A DNA stretch of 64,000 bases. Origin: Alphaproteobacteria bacterium (GTDB lineage: Bacteria > Pseudomonadota > Alphaproteobacteria > WRAU01 > Hepatincolaceae). This document shows positions 18,849-27,682 of the stretch, in pieces (within the stretch, counting starts at the first letter, position 1; each line of letters opens with the position of its first letter). Under the pieces are notes generated by a model, which saw nothing but the letters and a program-made list of their open reading frames with translations, ran no database searches and had not been told where the DNA came from. Made by a program: the position numbers and the translations under genes. Where the stretch lies: NCBI GenBank assembly GCA_009780035.1, contig WRAU01000002.1, positions 124,001 to 188,000 on the forward strand. The letters are read 5' to 3'.

Positions 18849-19505
18849 ATGCTAAAATTACTCTACTCGCCGACAGCAGCCGGCAATAAGGTTTTAATTG
18901 CTTTGGAGGAATTGAATCTTGAATATGCCAGTCTGCCGATTAATGTTTTTAAAAAAATGCAGTTTTTGGAAGCCTATAAAAGTATTATCCCGACAGCAAA
19001 AATCCCCTCGCTTATTGATGACGGCAAAGTGCTTTTTGAAAGCGGTGCAATTTTGTATTACCTAGCTGCCAAGCATGGCAAACTAATGCCGCAAAATAAT
19101 TATACAGAAGCGCTCTCTTGGTTTATATGGGAGCAAAGCGAGCTATCGCCAAAATTTGTGCAGCATTATCGTGCTAAAATGCAAAATCCCGATAATGCCG
19201 CTATGCACGCTAGTATTGAAGACAATATAAAAAATTTGCTATTGCTGCTGAATGCACATCTTACAGGAAAAACTTATATTGCTGATGAATTTTCCATTGC
19301 CGATATTTCTGTTTATGGCTGGTTGAAGCATTATATCAGCGGTGATAAAATTCCTAATTTAATTGCCGGATTAGATAATATTGCAAAATGGCTTTCTACA
19401 ATGGATAACCGCGAATCTGTTAAAAAAGTTGCAGCCCTAGCTAAAAATTTTGATTGGAACGGTGAAATATCTGAATCTGAGCTAATTGCATTTTTAAATA
19501 AATAA
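18849..19505 (+). CDS. glutathione S-transferase-like protein, copy 1
   Basis: 218-residue protein with an N-terminal thioredoxin-fold GST domain (MLKLLYSPTAAGNKVLIALE, then IPTAKIPSLIDDGKVLFESGAIL, where the cis-Pro and Glu-Ser bind the glutathione gamma-glutamyl end). The C-terminal helical domain ends in FSIADISVYGWLKHY, the GST N-capping motif. I chose ATG 18849, preceded by GGAG, over a start 12 bp upstream. The next gene is a paralogue. The conjugation substrate is unknown. Confidence 0.85.
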   Translation: MLKLLYSPTAAGNKVLIALEELNLEYASLPINVFKKMQFLEAYKSIIPTAKIPSLIDDGKVLFESGAILYYLAAKHGKLMPQNNYTEALSWFIWEQSELSPKFVQHYRAKMQNPDNAAMHASIEDNIKNLLLLLNAHLTGKTYIADEFSIADISVYGWLKHYISGDKIPNLIAGLDNIAKWLSTMDNRESVKKVAALAKNFDWNGEISESELIAFLNK

Positions 19506-19517
19506 AGGAGAATTAAG

Positions 19518-20162
19518 ATGTTAAAATTATTCTATGCCCCTACTGCTCCAAGTTTAAGAGTCTTAATGTTTTTAGAAGAAGCAGAAGTTCCTTACAGCAG
19601 TCTGCCGATTAATGTTTTTAAAAAGCAAAATCATCATGCCTCTTACGCCAAAATAATCCCTACAAAAAAAACGCCGGCAATGCTAGATGGCGATAAAGTA
19701 TTATTCGATTCTGCCGCGATGGTTTTATATTTGGCACAAAAAGAAGATAAACTTTTATCTGGCAATAATATGAATGAAGTTTTATCGTGGTTTTTTTGGG
19801 GTGTAAGTGAATTAAACCCCAAATTTTCACAATTCTATCATGCTGATACTAGCAATGAAGATATGGCAGCCCGCCTTAAAAAGCAGCTGGATTCTTTACT
19901 TGCCCTGCTAGATAAGCATCTGGAAGGAAAAGATTATATTGCCGGCAGTTTTTCTATTGCTGATATTAATTTGTATCCTAGCATAAAAGTTCGTTCAACT
20001 ACCACTATGCTAGAACTTTTAAACGAATATCCTAATATTAAAAGATGGCTAGCAAATATTGACGCAAGGGAATCTGCTAAAAAAGTTATGAGTATTGCCG
20101 TAAATTTTGATAAGGAATCTACAATAGAAGATGAAGAAATTAAGAATTTTCTGCAATCGTAA
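19518..20162 (+). CDS. glutathione S-transferase-like protein, copy 2
   Basis: 214-residue paralogue of the preceding gene. It shares LFYAPTAPSLRVLMFLEEAE, the stretch LPINVFKK identical in both, IPTKKTPAMLDGDKVLFDSAA (ESGA replaced by DSAA) and FSIADINLYPSIK. The 12-bp spacing with AAGGAG shows the pair is an operon from a tandem duplication that has since diverged widely. The Glu to Asp change in the glutathione-binding turn hints at different substrates. A hairpin terminator follows. Confidence 0.85.
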   Translation: MLKLFYAPTAPSLRVLMFLEEAEVPYSSLPINVFKKQNHHASYAKIIPTKKTPAMLDGDKVLFDSAAMVLYLAQKEDKLLSGNNMNEVLSWFFWGVSELNPKFSQFYHADTSNEDMAARLKKQLDSLLALLDKHLEGKDYIAGSFSIADINLYPSIKVRSTTTMLELLNEYPNIKRWLANIDARESAKKVMSIAVNFDKESTIEDEEIKNFLQS

Positions 20163-20168
20163 GAATCT

Positions 20169-20200
20169 AAAGGCGGAGGGATATAAATCTTTCCGCCTTT
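20169..20200 (+). terminator. hairpin after the GST pair
   Basis: Perfect 9-bp arms (AAAGGCGGA and TCCGCCTTT) around a 14-base loop, beginning 6 bp after the second GST stop. GC-rich for this genome and ending in TTT; likely a transcription terminator, with only a short U-run. Confidence 0.65.
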
Positions 20201-20255
20201 GCTGCTAGATACCATTAATACCTATTTCTAGGTTCATAAAATAAAGGAGAGAACT

Positions 20256-20708
20256 ATGATTTTCCGTAAGGTTTTTATTAGAATGAACACTCAAAGAACA
20301 GAAAATGCGCAAAATGGTTCTCAAGATAGTTTTGAATCTATTTTTCCTATTCCTAAATTAGAGCAGAAAAATAAGGTTGTTGCCTTTGGATTGTGTCTTG
20401 TTTTGGGAGTATTCGGCATTCATAGATTTTATTTAGGAAAATATATTACAGGAACTTTCCAGCTGCTGTTAAGCCTGTTGCTGCTTACTAAATCTTTGGC
20501 ATGGCTGCCCTTTGCTTTTGCCATTATAGACCTGCTGCGAATCGCCTTTGACGATAGATTTACTAAAAAGCTGGTGATTACTTTTAATTTTCAAAATTTT
20601 ACTGTCAATCCAACTACAGAAGAACCAACTATCCGCACCCTAAGTGAAGATGAGGCAGTGGTGGTAGACAGCAAACAATTTATTGCTGAAAATAATAGAG
20701 AGAAATAG
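20256..20708 (+). CDS. TM2-domain membrane protein
   Basis: 150 residues. After a polar N-terminus of about 45 residues comes a TM2 domain: two helices (about 48-66 and 72-98) joined by GVFGIHRFYLGKYITGTFQL, which holds the diagnostic HRFYLGK motif, then a charged acidic tail. TM2 proteins are small membrane proteins of mostly unknown role. Start at ATG 20256 with AAAGGAG. It is followed after 5 bp by a second membrane protein and probably co-transcribed with it. Confidence 0.85.
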   Translation: MIFRKVFIRMNTQRTENAQNGSQDSFESIFPIPKLEQKNKVVAFGLCLVLGVFGIHRFYLGKYITGTFQLLLSLLLLTKSLAWLPFAFAIIDLLRIAFDDRFTKKLVITFNFQNFTVNPTTEEPTIRTLSEDEAVVVDSKQFIAENNREK

Positions 20709-20713
20709 TTAAA

Positions 20714-22228
20714 ATGGAAATTGCAATACTAATTGTTATTATAATTTCAGTTATTTGGTTCGTTAGTTTATTATCACGCAGCGAGCGGTCGAAACTTTTT
20801 AAGAGCATATTTTCCATTAACAGAATAATAAATGTTGTTATATTTTTATTGGTTTTTTCTATAGTTCTTATACTTGGTTATGCTATTGGCATTAATTTTA
20901 TTATAGATTTAGTAAACTATCTTATCTTAGGATCTACAGCTGAAAATTCTAACAAACCTATGACCTTAACTTTTTTAGGAGCTATTATCGTCGGCAATAC
21001 CGCAATTTTAACATTAACGGTTAATTTTAAAAGAGCAGCTCAGGTGCAAAGGCAAATAGAACTTACCGAAGAAGCTGCAATTAGCTCTACCTTTAAAGAC
21101 GCCATAACCTTGCTTGGCAGCGAGAATACTTCTGTTCGCATGGGCGGCATATACACTTTAGTTGATATGATAAAAAGATGTCCGGAGTATCGGGAAAAAA
21201 TCCATAACATTCTTTGTCAGCATATTGTATATAGAAGTAATGTGGAGTATTACGATCATTTAAAAACCTATGGTGTATCAACAGAAGAAGCTAGAATTTT
21301 TGAGAATATATCCCTTTTAAGAACTTTTTATCTATTAGAAAAACATGATTTTAAAAATGACAGTAATTTATACTCTGATATAATCTACCATAAAAATTTT
21401 AATAATCGTAATACTTTAACTAAAAAAACTGAAAAGAGAGGAATTTATAAAGAAAAATTAAAAGAAATAGATTATGAGAATTTAATAAAATTATATGATA
21501 GATATAATAATGTTATTTTAAAATGTTTAGATGGTTTTAAATCTTCCGATACCATTCAAGAAATGATAAATTTAGTTGCTATAAATAATCCTAATTCTTA
21601 TATCGTTAATCTTTGTAATGCGAAAATTTTTAATAAAGATTTTACCCATGAGGAAGCAATTATTAAAAATATTTTGCTTAATAATGCTTTTCTTTATAAA
21701 TCTAAAATAATTACTAAAAGCGTTCATAATTTTCAATTTCTTGATACGGTTATATATAAAAGTCAAATTAGCTATTTAGAAGTAGATGGACTAGTTATTG
21801 ATTCATCAATTGTAAGAGAATGCACTTTTATAAACCACAGCCTTAATAATTGGCAGTTTAAAGGCTCGTCTATTATTGTTGGAACCACCTTATCACAGCC
21901 AGATGGAATTCATAATCCTGTGCGTTTTGACGCTATTCATAACGAAACAAACTATGTTTATATTAAAGGAGATTATACGCAAAAAAGCATTATCCACCAT
22001 ACAGAGAATAAAAAATATCCTAACCACCTTAATACTTACTTTAAAATGAATGACGGCAATAAAAACAGTGATAATAAGAATTCAAATTCCCAAACAGAAG
22101 AAAATAATACTTACTCCTACGCTAATTATATCAACAAAGACGAAGACTTTGAAACCGCCTATGAGGCTTATGTAAGTGAGCTGCATCAAAAGTTTGAAGA
22201 AGTTAAGAATGGTTTGGTATTGAGATAG
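20714..22228 (+). CDS. membrane protein with a pentapeptide-repeat-type stimulus region
   Basis: 504 residues. Three hydrophobic segments lie at about 3-20 (ILIVIIISVIWFVSLL), 37-62 (VVIFLLVFSIVLILGYAIG) and 84-105 (LTFLGAIIVGNTAILTLTV). Next is a coiled segment (RQIELTEEAAISSTFKDAI) and the motif LLGSENTSVRMGGIYTLVDM, which in many bacteria sits just before pentapeptide repeats. The C-terminal half has only weak repeat-like stretches (YKSQISYLEVDGLVID, ECTFINHSLNNWQFKGSS), then a polar Asn-rich linker and a final helix. The function is unknown; the N-terminal architecture is shared with phage-defence-associated and other unnamed families, but I see no effector domain. Confidence 0.65.
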   Translation: MEIAILIVIIISVIWFVSLLSRSERSKLFKSIFSINRIINVVIFLLVFSIVLILGYAIGINFIIDLVNYLILGSTAENSNKPMTLTFLGAIIVGNTAILTLTVNFKRAAQVQRQIELTEEAAISSTFKDAITLLGSENTSVRMGGIYTLVDMIKRCPEYREKIHNILCQHIVYRSNVEYYDHLKTYGVSTEEARIFENISLLRTFYLLEKHDFKNDSNLYSDIIYHKNFNNRNTLTKKTEKRGIYKEKLKEIDYENLIKLYDRYNNVILKCLDGFKSSDTIQEMINLVAINNPNSYIVNLCNAKIFNKDFTHEEAIIKNILLNNAFLYKSKIITKSVHNFQFLDTVIYKSQISYLEVDGLVIDSSIVRECTFINHSLNNWQFKGSSIIVGTTLSQPDGIHNPVRFDAIHNETNYVYIKGDYTQKSIIHHTENKKYPNHLNTYFKMNDGNKNSDNKNSNSQTEENNTYSYANYINKDEDFETAYEAYVSELHQKFEEVKNGLVLR

Positions 22229-22259
22229 ATGTTATATTGTATTTCCAAATGTAGATAAT

Positions 22260-22394
22260 ATGAATATCCCTATAAACTTATATGCTGATATTAATCTAAA
22301 TGGAATTAATTTTAATTACCAAAATGATTTTATTTTCAATGATATTAAAGAAGGCATTGAAATTAAAATAAAAAATCTGCTAAAAAGACATTAA
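22260..22394 (+). other. small open frame or gene remnant
   Basis: In the 228-bp gap between the membrane protein and purB, a 44-codon frame from ATG 22260 encodes MNIPINLYADINLNGINFNY followed by NDFIFNDIKEGIEIKIKNLL. The frame extends a few codons upstream without a stop, and there is no clear ribosome site. The regular alternation of Asn and hydrophobic residues looks like a protein fragment rather than random AT-rich DNA. It may be a leftover of a longer gene. Confidence 0.25.
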
Positions 22395-22456
22395 AGAAAA
22401 CATCTATTACAACGATAAACTAATAAATTTTGAAGAAAACACAGAGGAAAAAGCTA

Positions 22457-23863
22457 ATGAACAACAATAATCCAAACGCCCCCACCTACTCCGACCCGCT
22501 GGTATCACGCTATACGCCTAAGGATATGCTTACCATATTCAGCGACCAAAACAGATACTCACTGTGGCGGAAATTATGGTTTAGCCTGGCTACTCACGAA
22601 AAAGAATTGGGGCTTCCTATAACTGAGGAGCAGCTGCAACAAATTAAAGACAATCTCTATAACATAGACTTTAACGATGTAGCACAGCTTGAATCAGAGC
22701 TGCAGCACGATGTTATGGCGCATTTACATTCTCTTGCCAAGCAGGCACCGCTTGCTAAGCCAATCCTCCATCTTGGGGCGACCAGCGAATTTATTAAAGA
22801 TAATACCGATTTAATATTAATTAGAGATTCCCTCCTCCTTATTAAAAAATACCTCTATAATCTTATAGAAGAACTCTCTGCTTTCGCGCTAAAATATAAA
22901 GACATGCCAACATTGAGTTTTACCCATTACCAAGTAGCCCAGCCAACTACAGTTGGGCGGCGGGCTTGCTTGTGGCTGCAGTCTTTCACAATGGATTACA
23001 AAGAACTTCTCTATATCCTCAGCAACCTTAAATTCCGCTCTATTAAAGGCACAACAGGAACTCTCGCCAGTTTTAAAGAGCTATTTAAAAACGACTACCA
23101 AAAGGTTAAAACTCTTGAAGCTAAAATTGCCCAAGACTTCAGCTTTTCAAATAGCTTTACTATTACCGGGCAAACTTACGACCGCAAGGTAGATGTAAGT
23201 GTGTTAAACTTTTTAGCCCAAATTGCTGTCTCTGCCCATAAAATGACGAACGATATTCGCCTGCTGCAGAATCTTAAAGAAGTTGAAGAAAATTTCGGCA
23301 AAAAACAGATTGGTTCTTCGGCTATGCCTTATAAACGCAACCCTATTAAAAGCGAACGGGTTAGCAGTTTGGCAAAATATCTAATGACTTTACCGCAGTC
23401 GGCAATTATGGTGGCAAGCACTCAATGGCTTGAACGCACTCTTGACGATAGCGCAAACAGACGCATTACCATTCCGCAAGGATTTTTTACCGCCAGCAGC
23501 ATTTTAACCCTTTTAACCGATATTACCAAAAACTTATCGGTAAATGAAAAGGTAATCCATAAAAATCTTATGGCAGAAATCCCCTTTTTAGCAACCGAAA
23601 ATATTATGATGGAGGCTGCCAAAAACGGCGGCGATAGGCAGGAAATTCATGAAAAAATCCGCCAATATGCCATTGCCACTAAAAAAAATATGGTAGAAAA
23701 TGGTGCAGAAAACGACCTTCTGCAAAAAATACTGTATGATAAAATTTTTAATTTAGATAAAAATAAATTAGAAGCTATAATAAATGTAGATAACTTTGTT
23801 GGCTATTCGGCAGAACAAGTAATAGAATTTATAGAAAATGAGGTTAAAACTTTAGGAAAATAA
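22457..23863 (+). CDS. purB: adenylosuccinate lyase, animal/Bacteroidetes-type
   Basis: Fumarase-superfamily enzyme acting twice in purine synthesis (SAICAR and adenylosuccinate cleavage). I start at ATG 22457 (MNNNNPNAP) behind GAGG, giving 468 residues. It is not the roughly 435-residue type usual in alphaproteobacteria. It follows remembered human ADSL closely: HDVMAHLHSL, LGATSEFIKDNTDLILIRDS, FTHYQVAQPTTVGRR, SIKGTTGT, ITGQTYDRKVD, the signature GSSAMPYKRNPIKSERVSSL, and WLERTLDDSANRRI. Catalytic His (FTHYQ) and the SSxMPxKxNP Ser loop are intact. Lateral acquisition is likely. purA lies 2.5 kb downstream on the other strand. Confidence 0.95.
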   Translation: MNNNNPNAPTYSDPLVSRYTPKDMLTIFSDQNRYSLWRKLWFSLATHEKELGLPITEEQLQQIKDNLYNIDFNDVAQLESELQHDVMAHLHSLAKQAPLAKPILHLGATSEFIKDNTDLILIRDSLLLIKKYLYNLIEELSAFALKYKDMPTLSFTHYQVAQPTTVGRRACLWLQSFTMDYKELLYILSNLKFRSIKGTTGTLASFKELFKNDYQKVKTLEAKIAQDFSFSNSFTITGQTYDRKVDVSVLNFLAQIAVSAHKMTNDIRLLQNLKEVEENFGKKQIGSSAMPYKRNPIKSERVSSLAKYLMTLPQSAIMVASTQWLERTLDDSANRRITIPQGFFTASSILTLLTDITKNLSVNEKVIHKNLMAEIPFLATENIMMEAAKNGGDRQEIHEKIRQYAIATKKNMVENGAENDLLQKILYDKIFNLDKNKLEAIINVDNFVGYSAEQVIEFIENEVKTLGK

Positions 23864-24259
23864 ATGTTTATAATAAGAATAATGATATTGTTTTTAATCT
23901 GCGGAGCATCATTGCAAGCAAAATATTACAAATGTTTTTATTTGCAAAATAATGTGGTAGATTATTCTAATTCCATCGCACTTTTTATTGAAGATAACTA
24001 TATAAGCGTAATGGATAATGTGTATCATGTAAATGCTGGATATACCTCAACCGGCGCTGATTCTAAAGGTGAATTCAGCATTTATAAAAAAGAAGCAAAA
24101 GATTTTCTTTATATGGCAAAATTATATAGAAATTCTTTAACTATGATTCTTACTCGCAAAAACATGATAGACAACAAAATATTTCAAGATACAACATACA
24201 AGTGTCAAAATCCCGATACCATGCAGGATACTCCAGTAATAATAACCAAGTCGCAATAA
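23864..24259 (+). CDS. small secreted protein of unknown function
   Basis: 131 residues. An N-terminal signal peptide (about 1-20, IRIMILFLICGASLQAK) has a probable cleavage after LQA. The mature part is mixed beta-like, with two Cys (YYKCFYL and YKCQNPD) that could form a disulphide. It begins directly after the purB stop (TAAATG) and ends 1 bp before the NlpC/P60 gene, so it may act with that exported peptidase. No family recognised. Confidence 0.6.
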   Translation: MFIIRIMILFLICGASLQAKYYKCFYLQNNVVDYSNSIALFIEDNYISVMDNVYHVNAGYTSTGADSKGEFSIYKKEAKDFLYMAKLYRNSLTMILTRKNMIDNKIFQDTTYKCQNPDTMQDTPVIITKSQ

Positions 24260-24260
24260 A

Positions 24261-25685
24261 ATGAAAAAAATTTTAATTATAATAATAGTCCATATCATGA
24301 GTTTTACATCAGCCTTTGCTTATAAATATGCTGTTGAGGATAAGTTTTTACAAGCAGATTTTTGGCTGGTAAATACTAAAAATATTCAAAAAGTTATTTT
24401 AACTTCAGCAGATATTGCCAAATTTAATCAAGAAAATTTAGCAAAAATTCCACAGCTGGCAGATTTACAAGTATTTTTTGAAAATGTATCTGAAGGCGAT
24501 GTCAAAGAATTAATTACTAATTATAAAATTCCACAGAATCCTAGATATTTGGGTGAAATAGAGGCTAGTGATGGCTATTATCAAAAATTAGCAGATAATA
24601 CAAACTTAGCAAATATCAATAAAGCTAATTTTGCCTTAGGCTTTACTACCCGCAAAACCAATATGCGATCTTTCCCCAGCCACAACAGTCTTTATGAAAC
24701 TCCCAATGACATAGAATTTGACATGTCGCAAGAAACTGCAGTATATTCCGCTACTCCTGTGGTAATTTTGCATAAAAGCAAAGACGGTAATTTTATTTTT
24801 GTTAGAACTAGCAATTATGCAGGTTGGATTGATGCGCAAGATATTGTTTATGCAGATAAGGATTCTTGGGAATCTTATATAAAGGCTGAGGATTTTATTG
24901 TAATTACTGCCAACAAGCTAATGCTTTCTTTTAACCCTTACGATAGCAATACTTCGCAGATGGTGTTCTATATGGGGCAAAAACTGCCGATTATTAAAAA
25001 TAAGCCAGATTTTGTAGATAATCAATCAACAGCAGGTAATTTTGTTGCTAAAATTCCAATTGAAAATAGCAGCGGACAGCTAGAATTTAAGTTGATTTTG
25101 ATTCCATACAGCGAAGATGTTAATGTAGGATACTTGCCTTACACTAAAGAAAATATAATTAAGCAAGCCTTTAAAATGCAGGGCAACCGCTACGATTGGG
25201 GCGGACATTTAGGGGAGCGCGACTGTTCTTCATTCATTCAAGATATATTTAATACTTTTGGCATAAATATTCCAAGAAATACCGGAGAAATGGCAAACAT
25301 GGCTGGGGTAATAATTGCCAGCCCGGCAGAAGATTTCCGTCAGCCTACAAGAGCAGAGCTTGCTAATAGCATCGGCAGAATTGCAGTTTTAGAAGGCATG
25401 AATGAAGATAACCGCAATAAAATCCTGCAGAAAACTGAATTAGGCACATTGCTGCTTATGAAAGGACATGTATTTATGTATTTGGGATATGTTGGCGGTC
25501 AGCACTATGTAATAAGCGATATAGCCTCTGTTGGCGGCGATAATGAGGTTGTTAACGACAAAGGCGAAAAAGGATTGGAAAGAATTGCCGTGAATCAAGT
25601 ATCCGTAAATACCCTAGATACCGTAAAACCTACCGGCATCAGCTTTTTAAATTCCCTTTATAAAACTATTTTTGTTGGGAGGTAG
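24261..25685 (+). CDS. exported SH3/NlpC-P60 cell-wall peptidase
   Basis: 474-residue envelope hydrolase. Signal peptide about 1-20 (ending SFTSAFA). The N-terminal region (FLQADFWLVNTKNIQKVILT) and two SH3b-like regions (about 120-200, with VRTSNYAGWIDAQDIVYAD) precede a C-terminal NlpC/P60 domain (about 305-470). The catalytic Cys is in RYDWGGHLGERDCSSFIQDI and the His in LLLMKGHVFMYLGY, as in gamma-D-glutamyl-L-diamino-acid peptidases that cleave peptidoglycan stem peptides. Related proteins recycle or trim murein. The gene follows the small secreted protein by 1 bp. Confidence 0.88.
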   Translation: MKKILIIIIVHIMSFTSAFAYKYAVEDKFLQADFWLVNTKNIQKVILTSADIAKFNQENLAKIPQLADLQVFFENVSEGDVKELITNYKIPQNPRYLGEIEASDGYYQKLADNTNLANINKANFALGFTTRKTNMRSFPSHNSLYETPNDIEFDMSQETAVYSATPVVILHKSKDGNFIFVRTSNYAGWIDAQDIVYADKDSWESYIKAEDFIVITANKLMLSFNPYDSNTSQMVFYMGQKLPIIKNKPDFVDNQSTAGNFVAKIPIENSSGQLEFKLILIPYSEDVNVGYLPYTKENIIKQAFKMQGNRYDWGGHLGERDCSSFIQDIFNTFGINIPRNTGEMANMAGVIIASPAEDFRQPTRAELANSIGRIAVLEGMNEDNRNKILQKTELGTLLLMKGHVFMYLGYVGGQHYVISDIASVGGDNEVVNDKGEKGLERIAVNQVSVNTLDTVKPTGISFLNSLYKTIFVGR

Positions 25686-25712
25686 AAAAATAATGCCTTG
25701 TATTATGGACAG

Positions 25713-25741
25713 AATAATTTATAATAATATTATAAATTATT
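25713..25741. promoter_or_regulatory. perfect palindrome upstream of the Phd/ParE operon
   Basis: Two 13-base arms (AATAATTTATAAT and ATTATAAATTATT) are separated by AAT and end 20 bp before the antitoxin ATG. Phd/YefM antitoxins bind palindromes over their own promoter, so this is the natural candidate operator. It also contains TATAAT-like -10 sequence. AT-richness lowers certainty. Confidence 0.5.
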
Positions 25742-25761
25742 AAATAAATTCGGTAAAACTT

Positions 25762-26022
25762 ATGCAAGTAATAGGATATACAAAAAGCAGAGAAAAATTA
25801 TCGCAGTTATTAGATGATGTTGTAGCTAATAATGAAACGGTTATTATTACTAAAAACAATGAAAGTGCGGTTTTAATATCTTTGGAAGAGTATAATAACT
25901 TAAAACAAATGGAATTGCATAATTGGCAATTGCAAAAAATGGCAAGGGGGTTATCTCAGGCTAAAAATAGAGAATTTGCTACGGCTGAGGAAGTTCAAGC
26001 AGTTTTTAATAAATGCAAATAA
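25762..26022 (+). CDS. Phd/YefM-family antitoxin
   Basis: 86 residues with the Phd/YefM N-terminal fold: YTKSREKLSQLLDDVVANNE, VIITKNNESAVLISLEEYNNL. The C-terminal part (residues about 55-86) is the presumed toxin-binding tail. It is a DNA-binding autorepressor that neutralises the downstream toxin. The last 10 bp overlap the toxin gene, the usual translational coupling. A perfect palindrome just upstream is a good operator candidate. Confidence 0.9.
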   Translation: MQVIGYTKSREKLSQLLDDVVANNETVIITKNNESAVLISLEEYNNLKQMELHNWQLQKMARGLSQAKNREFATAEEVQAVFNKCK

Positions 26023-26306
26023 TTTGGACGAAAGAAGCCTTAGCCGATTTAGATTACCATATTACTTGGTATTTAACTCATGCTAGTATTGAAGTTTCAC
26101 AAAAATTCTCTAAAAAAATAGAAGAAAGTTTAATTAATATCCAAAATAATCCTTATGGAGCAAGAACCTCATTATATTTCTCTGAATTAAGAGAATATGT
26201 GTTGCATAAATATCCTTACATAATTAGCTATTATGTAAATGATAGTGAAATTATTCTTACATCTATTATTCATCAAAAAAGAGAGCATTTTAATAGAGGG
26301 TTATAA
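26013..26306 (+). CDS. ParE/RelE-superfamily toxin
   Basis: 97 residues of the RelE/ParE fold: IIWTKEALADLDYHITWYLT, a central helix (FSKKIEESLINIQNNPYGAR), ELREYVLHKYPYIISYYV and the last strand ILTSIIHQKREHF. It starts inside the antitoxin gene. The ALxDLD N-terminus and IHQKR tail resemble ParE (gyrase-poisoning) more than RelE (mRNA-cleaving), though the target cannot be proven from sequence. The stop codon lies inside the terminator stem. Confidence 0.9.
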   Translation: MQIIWTKEALADLDYHITWYLTHASIEVSQKFSKKIEESLINIQNNPYGARTSLYFSELREYVLHKYPYIISYYVNDSEIILTSIIHQKREHFNRGL

Positions 26307-26322
26307 AAAATTTTATAACCCT
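26297..26322. terminator. bidirectional terminator between parE and purA
   Basis: A near-perfect hairpin with arms AGGGTTATAAAA and TTTTATAACCCT overlaps the toxin stop and ends 6 bp before the convergent purA stop. An A-run on one side and a T-run on the other make it usable from both strands. Confidence 0.8.
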
Positions 26323-26328
26323 AAATAC

Positions 26329-27606
26329 CTAAACAATCTGTTTCCTAATAATATTCTGGGTGCGTTCAGGACCAACAGAAACCATAGAAACGCTGGTATC
26401 TAAATATTTCTCTATAAACAGGATATATTTTTGCGCTTCCTCTGGAAGTTTTTCAAAAGATATTACCTCGCTGATATCTTCTTTCCAGCCTTTAAAGGTT
26501 CTATAAATTGGCTTAGCATCATGTAATTTTTTAAGATTCGTAGGAATGGTTTTAACTTCCATACCATCTATTTCATAACCAACACAAACTTTAATTTCTT
26601 CTAAGCCGGTTAATATGTCTAATTTCGTAATTACAATATCACTCAAGCCATTTTTCTGTGCTGAACTTTTAATAATAACTAAGTCTAGCCAACCGCATCT
26701 TCTTGGTCTTTTGGTAACTGCACCGTATTCTCCGCCTTTTTCTCTAAGAAAATTTCCCATTTTCTCGTCCAGCTCGCTTACAAAAGGACCATTGCCTACT
26801 CTAGTGGTATAAGCCTTAACTATCCCTACAACTTTATTAATTTTTTTATGGCTGATGCCGCTGCCAATTAAAACTCCGCCTACAGATGGACTGCTGCTGG
26901 TTACATATGGATATGTGCCAAAATCTATATCCAGCTGGCTTCCCTGGGCCCCCTCAAACACCACCAGCCTATCGCTATCAAGATATTCATTAATTTCTGT
27001 AGATGAATCCACCACCATATGAAGAATTTTTTCCCTGAACTTAGCAAAATCTTTAATAATTCCCTCTTCATTTAATGTTTCAACGCCATAAATTTTACTA
27101 AAAATGGGATTCTTTTCTTCAAGATTAATTCTTAATTTTTCTTTAAATACTTCAAAATCTATTAAATCTGCAACTCTAATTCCCACACGGTTGATTTTAT
27201 CGGCATAAGCAGGACCAATACCTCGTTGAGTTGTGCCAATTTTATTTGCACCGCTTTCCTTTAGCTTATCTAAAATAATATGATACGGCATAATTAAATG
27301 AGATTTATCGCTGATGTAAATATGGTTTATATTGCGTCCGCGGCTTTTAAGAATCTCCATTTCTTTTAATAGCACTGCTAAGTCAACAACCACGCCATTG
27401 CCGATAATACACTTAGCTTTATCGTAAAGAACCCCCGAAGGCAGCAGATTAAAAACAAACTTTTCCTCACCCAAAATTATCGTGTGTCCGGCGTTGTTGC
27501 CGCCTTGAAAACGCACAACCATATCGGCTTTGCCGGCTAAAACATCAACCAGTTTTCCTTTGCCTTCATCGCCGTATTGAGTTCCTAAAATTACTACACT
27601 GCCCAT
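26329..27606 (-). CDS. purA: adenylosuccinate synthetase
   Basis: GTP-dependent enzyme forming adenylosuccinate from IMP and aspartate. The 425 residues carry the P-loop-like GTQYGDEGKGKLVD (Trp replaced by Tyr in GTQWGDEGKGK), NNAGHT, the IMP-binding GTTQRGIGPAY, EGAQGSQLDIDFGTYP, and the C-terminal GTP motif TKRPRRCGW. Start at ATG 27606. It is divergent from ubiX. Together with purB and guaC it shows active AMP/GMP interconversion. Confidence 0.97.
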   Translation of the reverse strand: MGSVVILGTQYGDEGKGKLVDVLAGKADMVVRFQGGNNAGHTIILGEEKFVFNLLPSGVLYDKAKCIIGNGVVVDLAVLLKEMEILKSRGRNINHIYISDKSHLIMPYHIILDKLKESGANKIGTTQRGIGPAYADKINRVGIRVADLIDFEVFKEKLRINLEEKNPIFSKIYGVETLNEEGIIKDFAKFREKILHMVVDSSTEINEYLDSDRLVVFEGAQGSQLDIDFGTYPYVTSSSPSVGGVLIGSGISHKKINKVVGIVKAYTTRVGNGPFVSELDEKMGNFLREKGGEYGAVTKRPRRCGWLDLVIIKSSAQKNGLSDIVITKLDILTGLEEIKVCVGYEIDGMEVKTIPTNLKKLHDAKPIYRTFKGWKEDISEVISFEKLPEEAQKYILFIEKYLDTSVSMVSVGPERTQNIIRKQIV

Positions 27607-27682
27607 AGCTGCTCCTTTTCTTGTGTTGCTTTTAATATTATATATGATATTCTTACAAAAAGAAATAGCTATTGGAACATTT

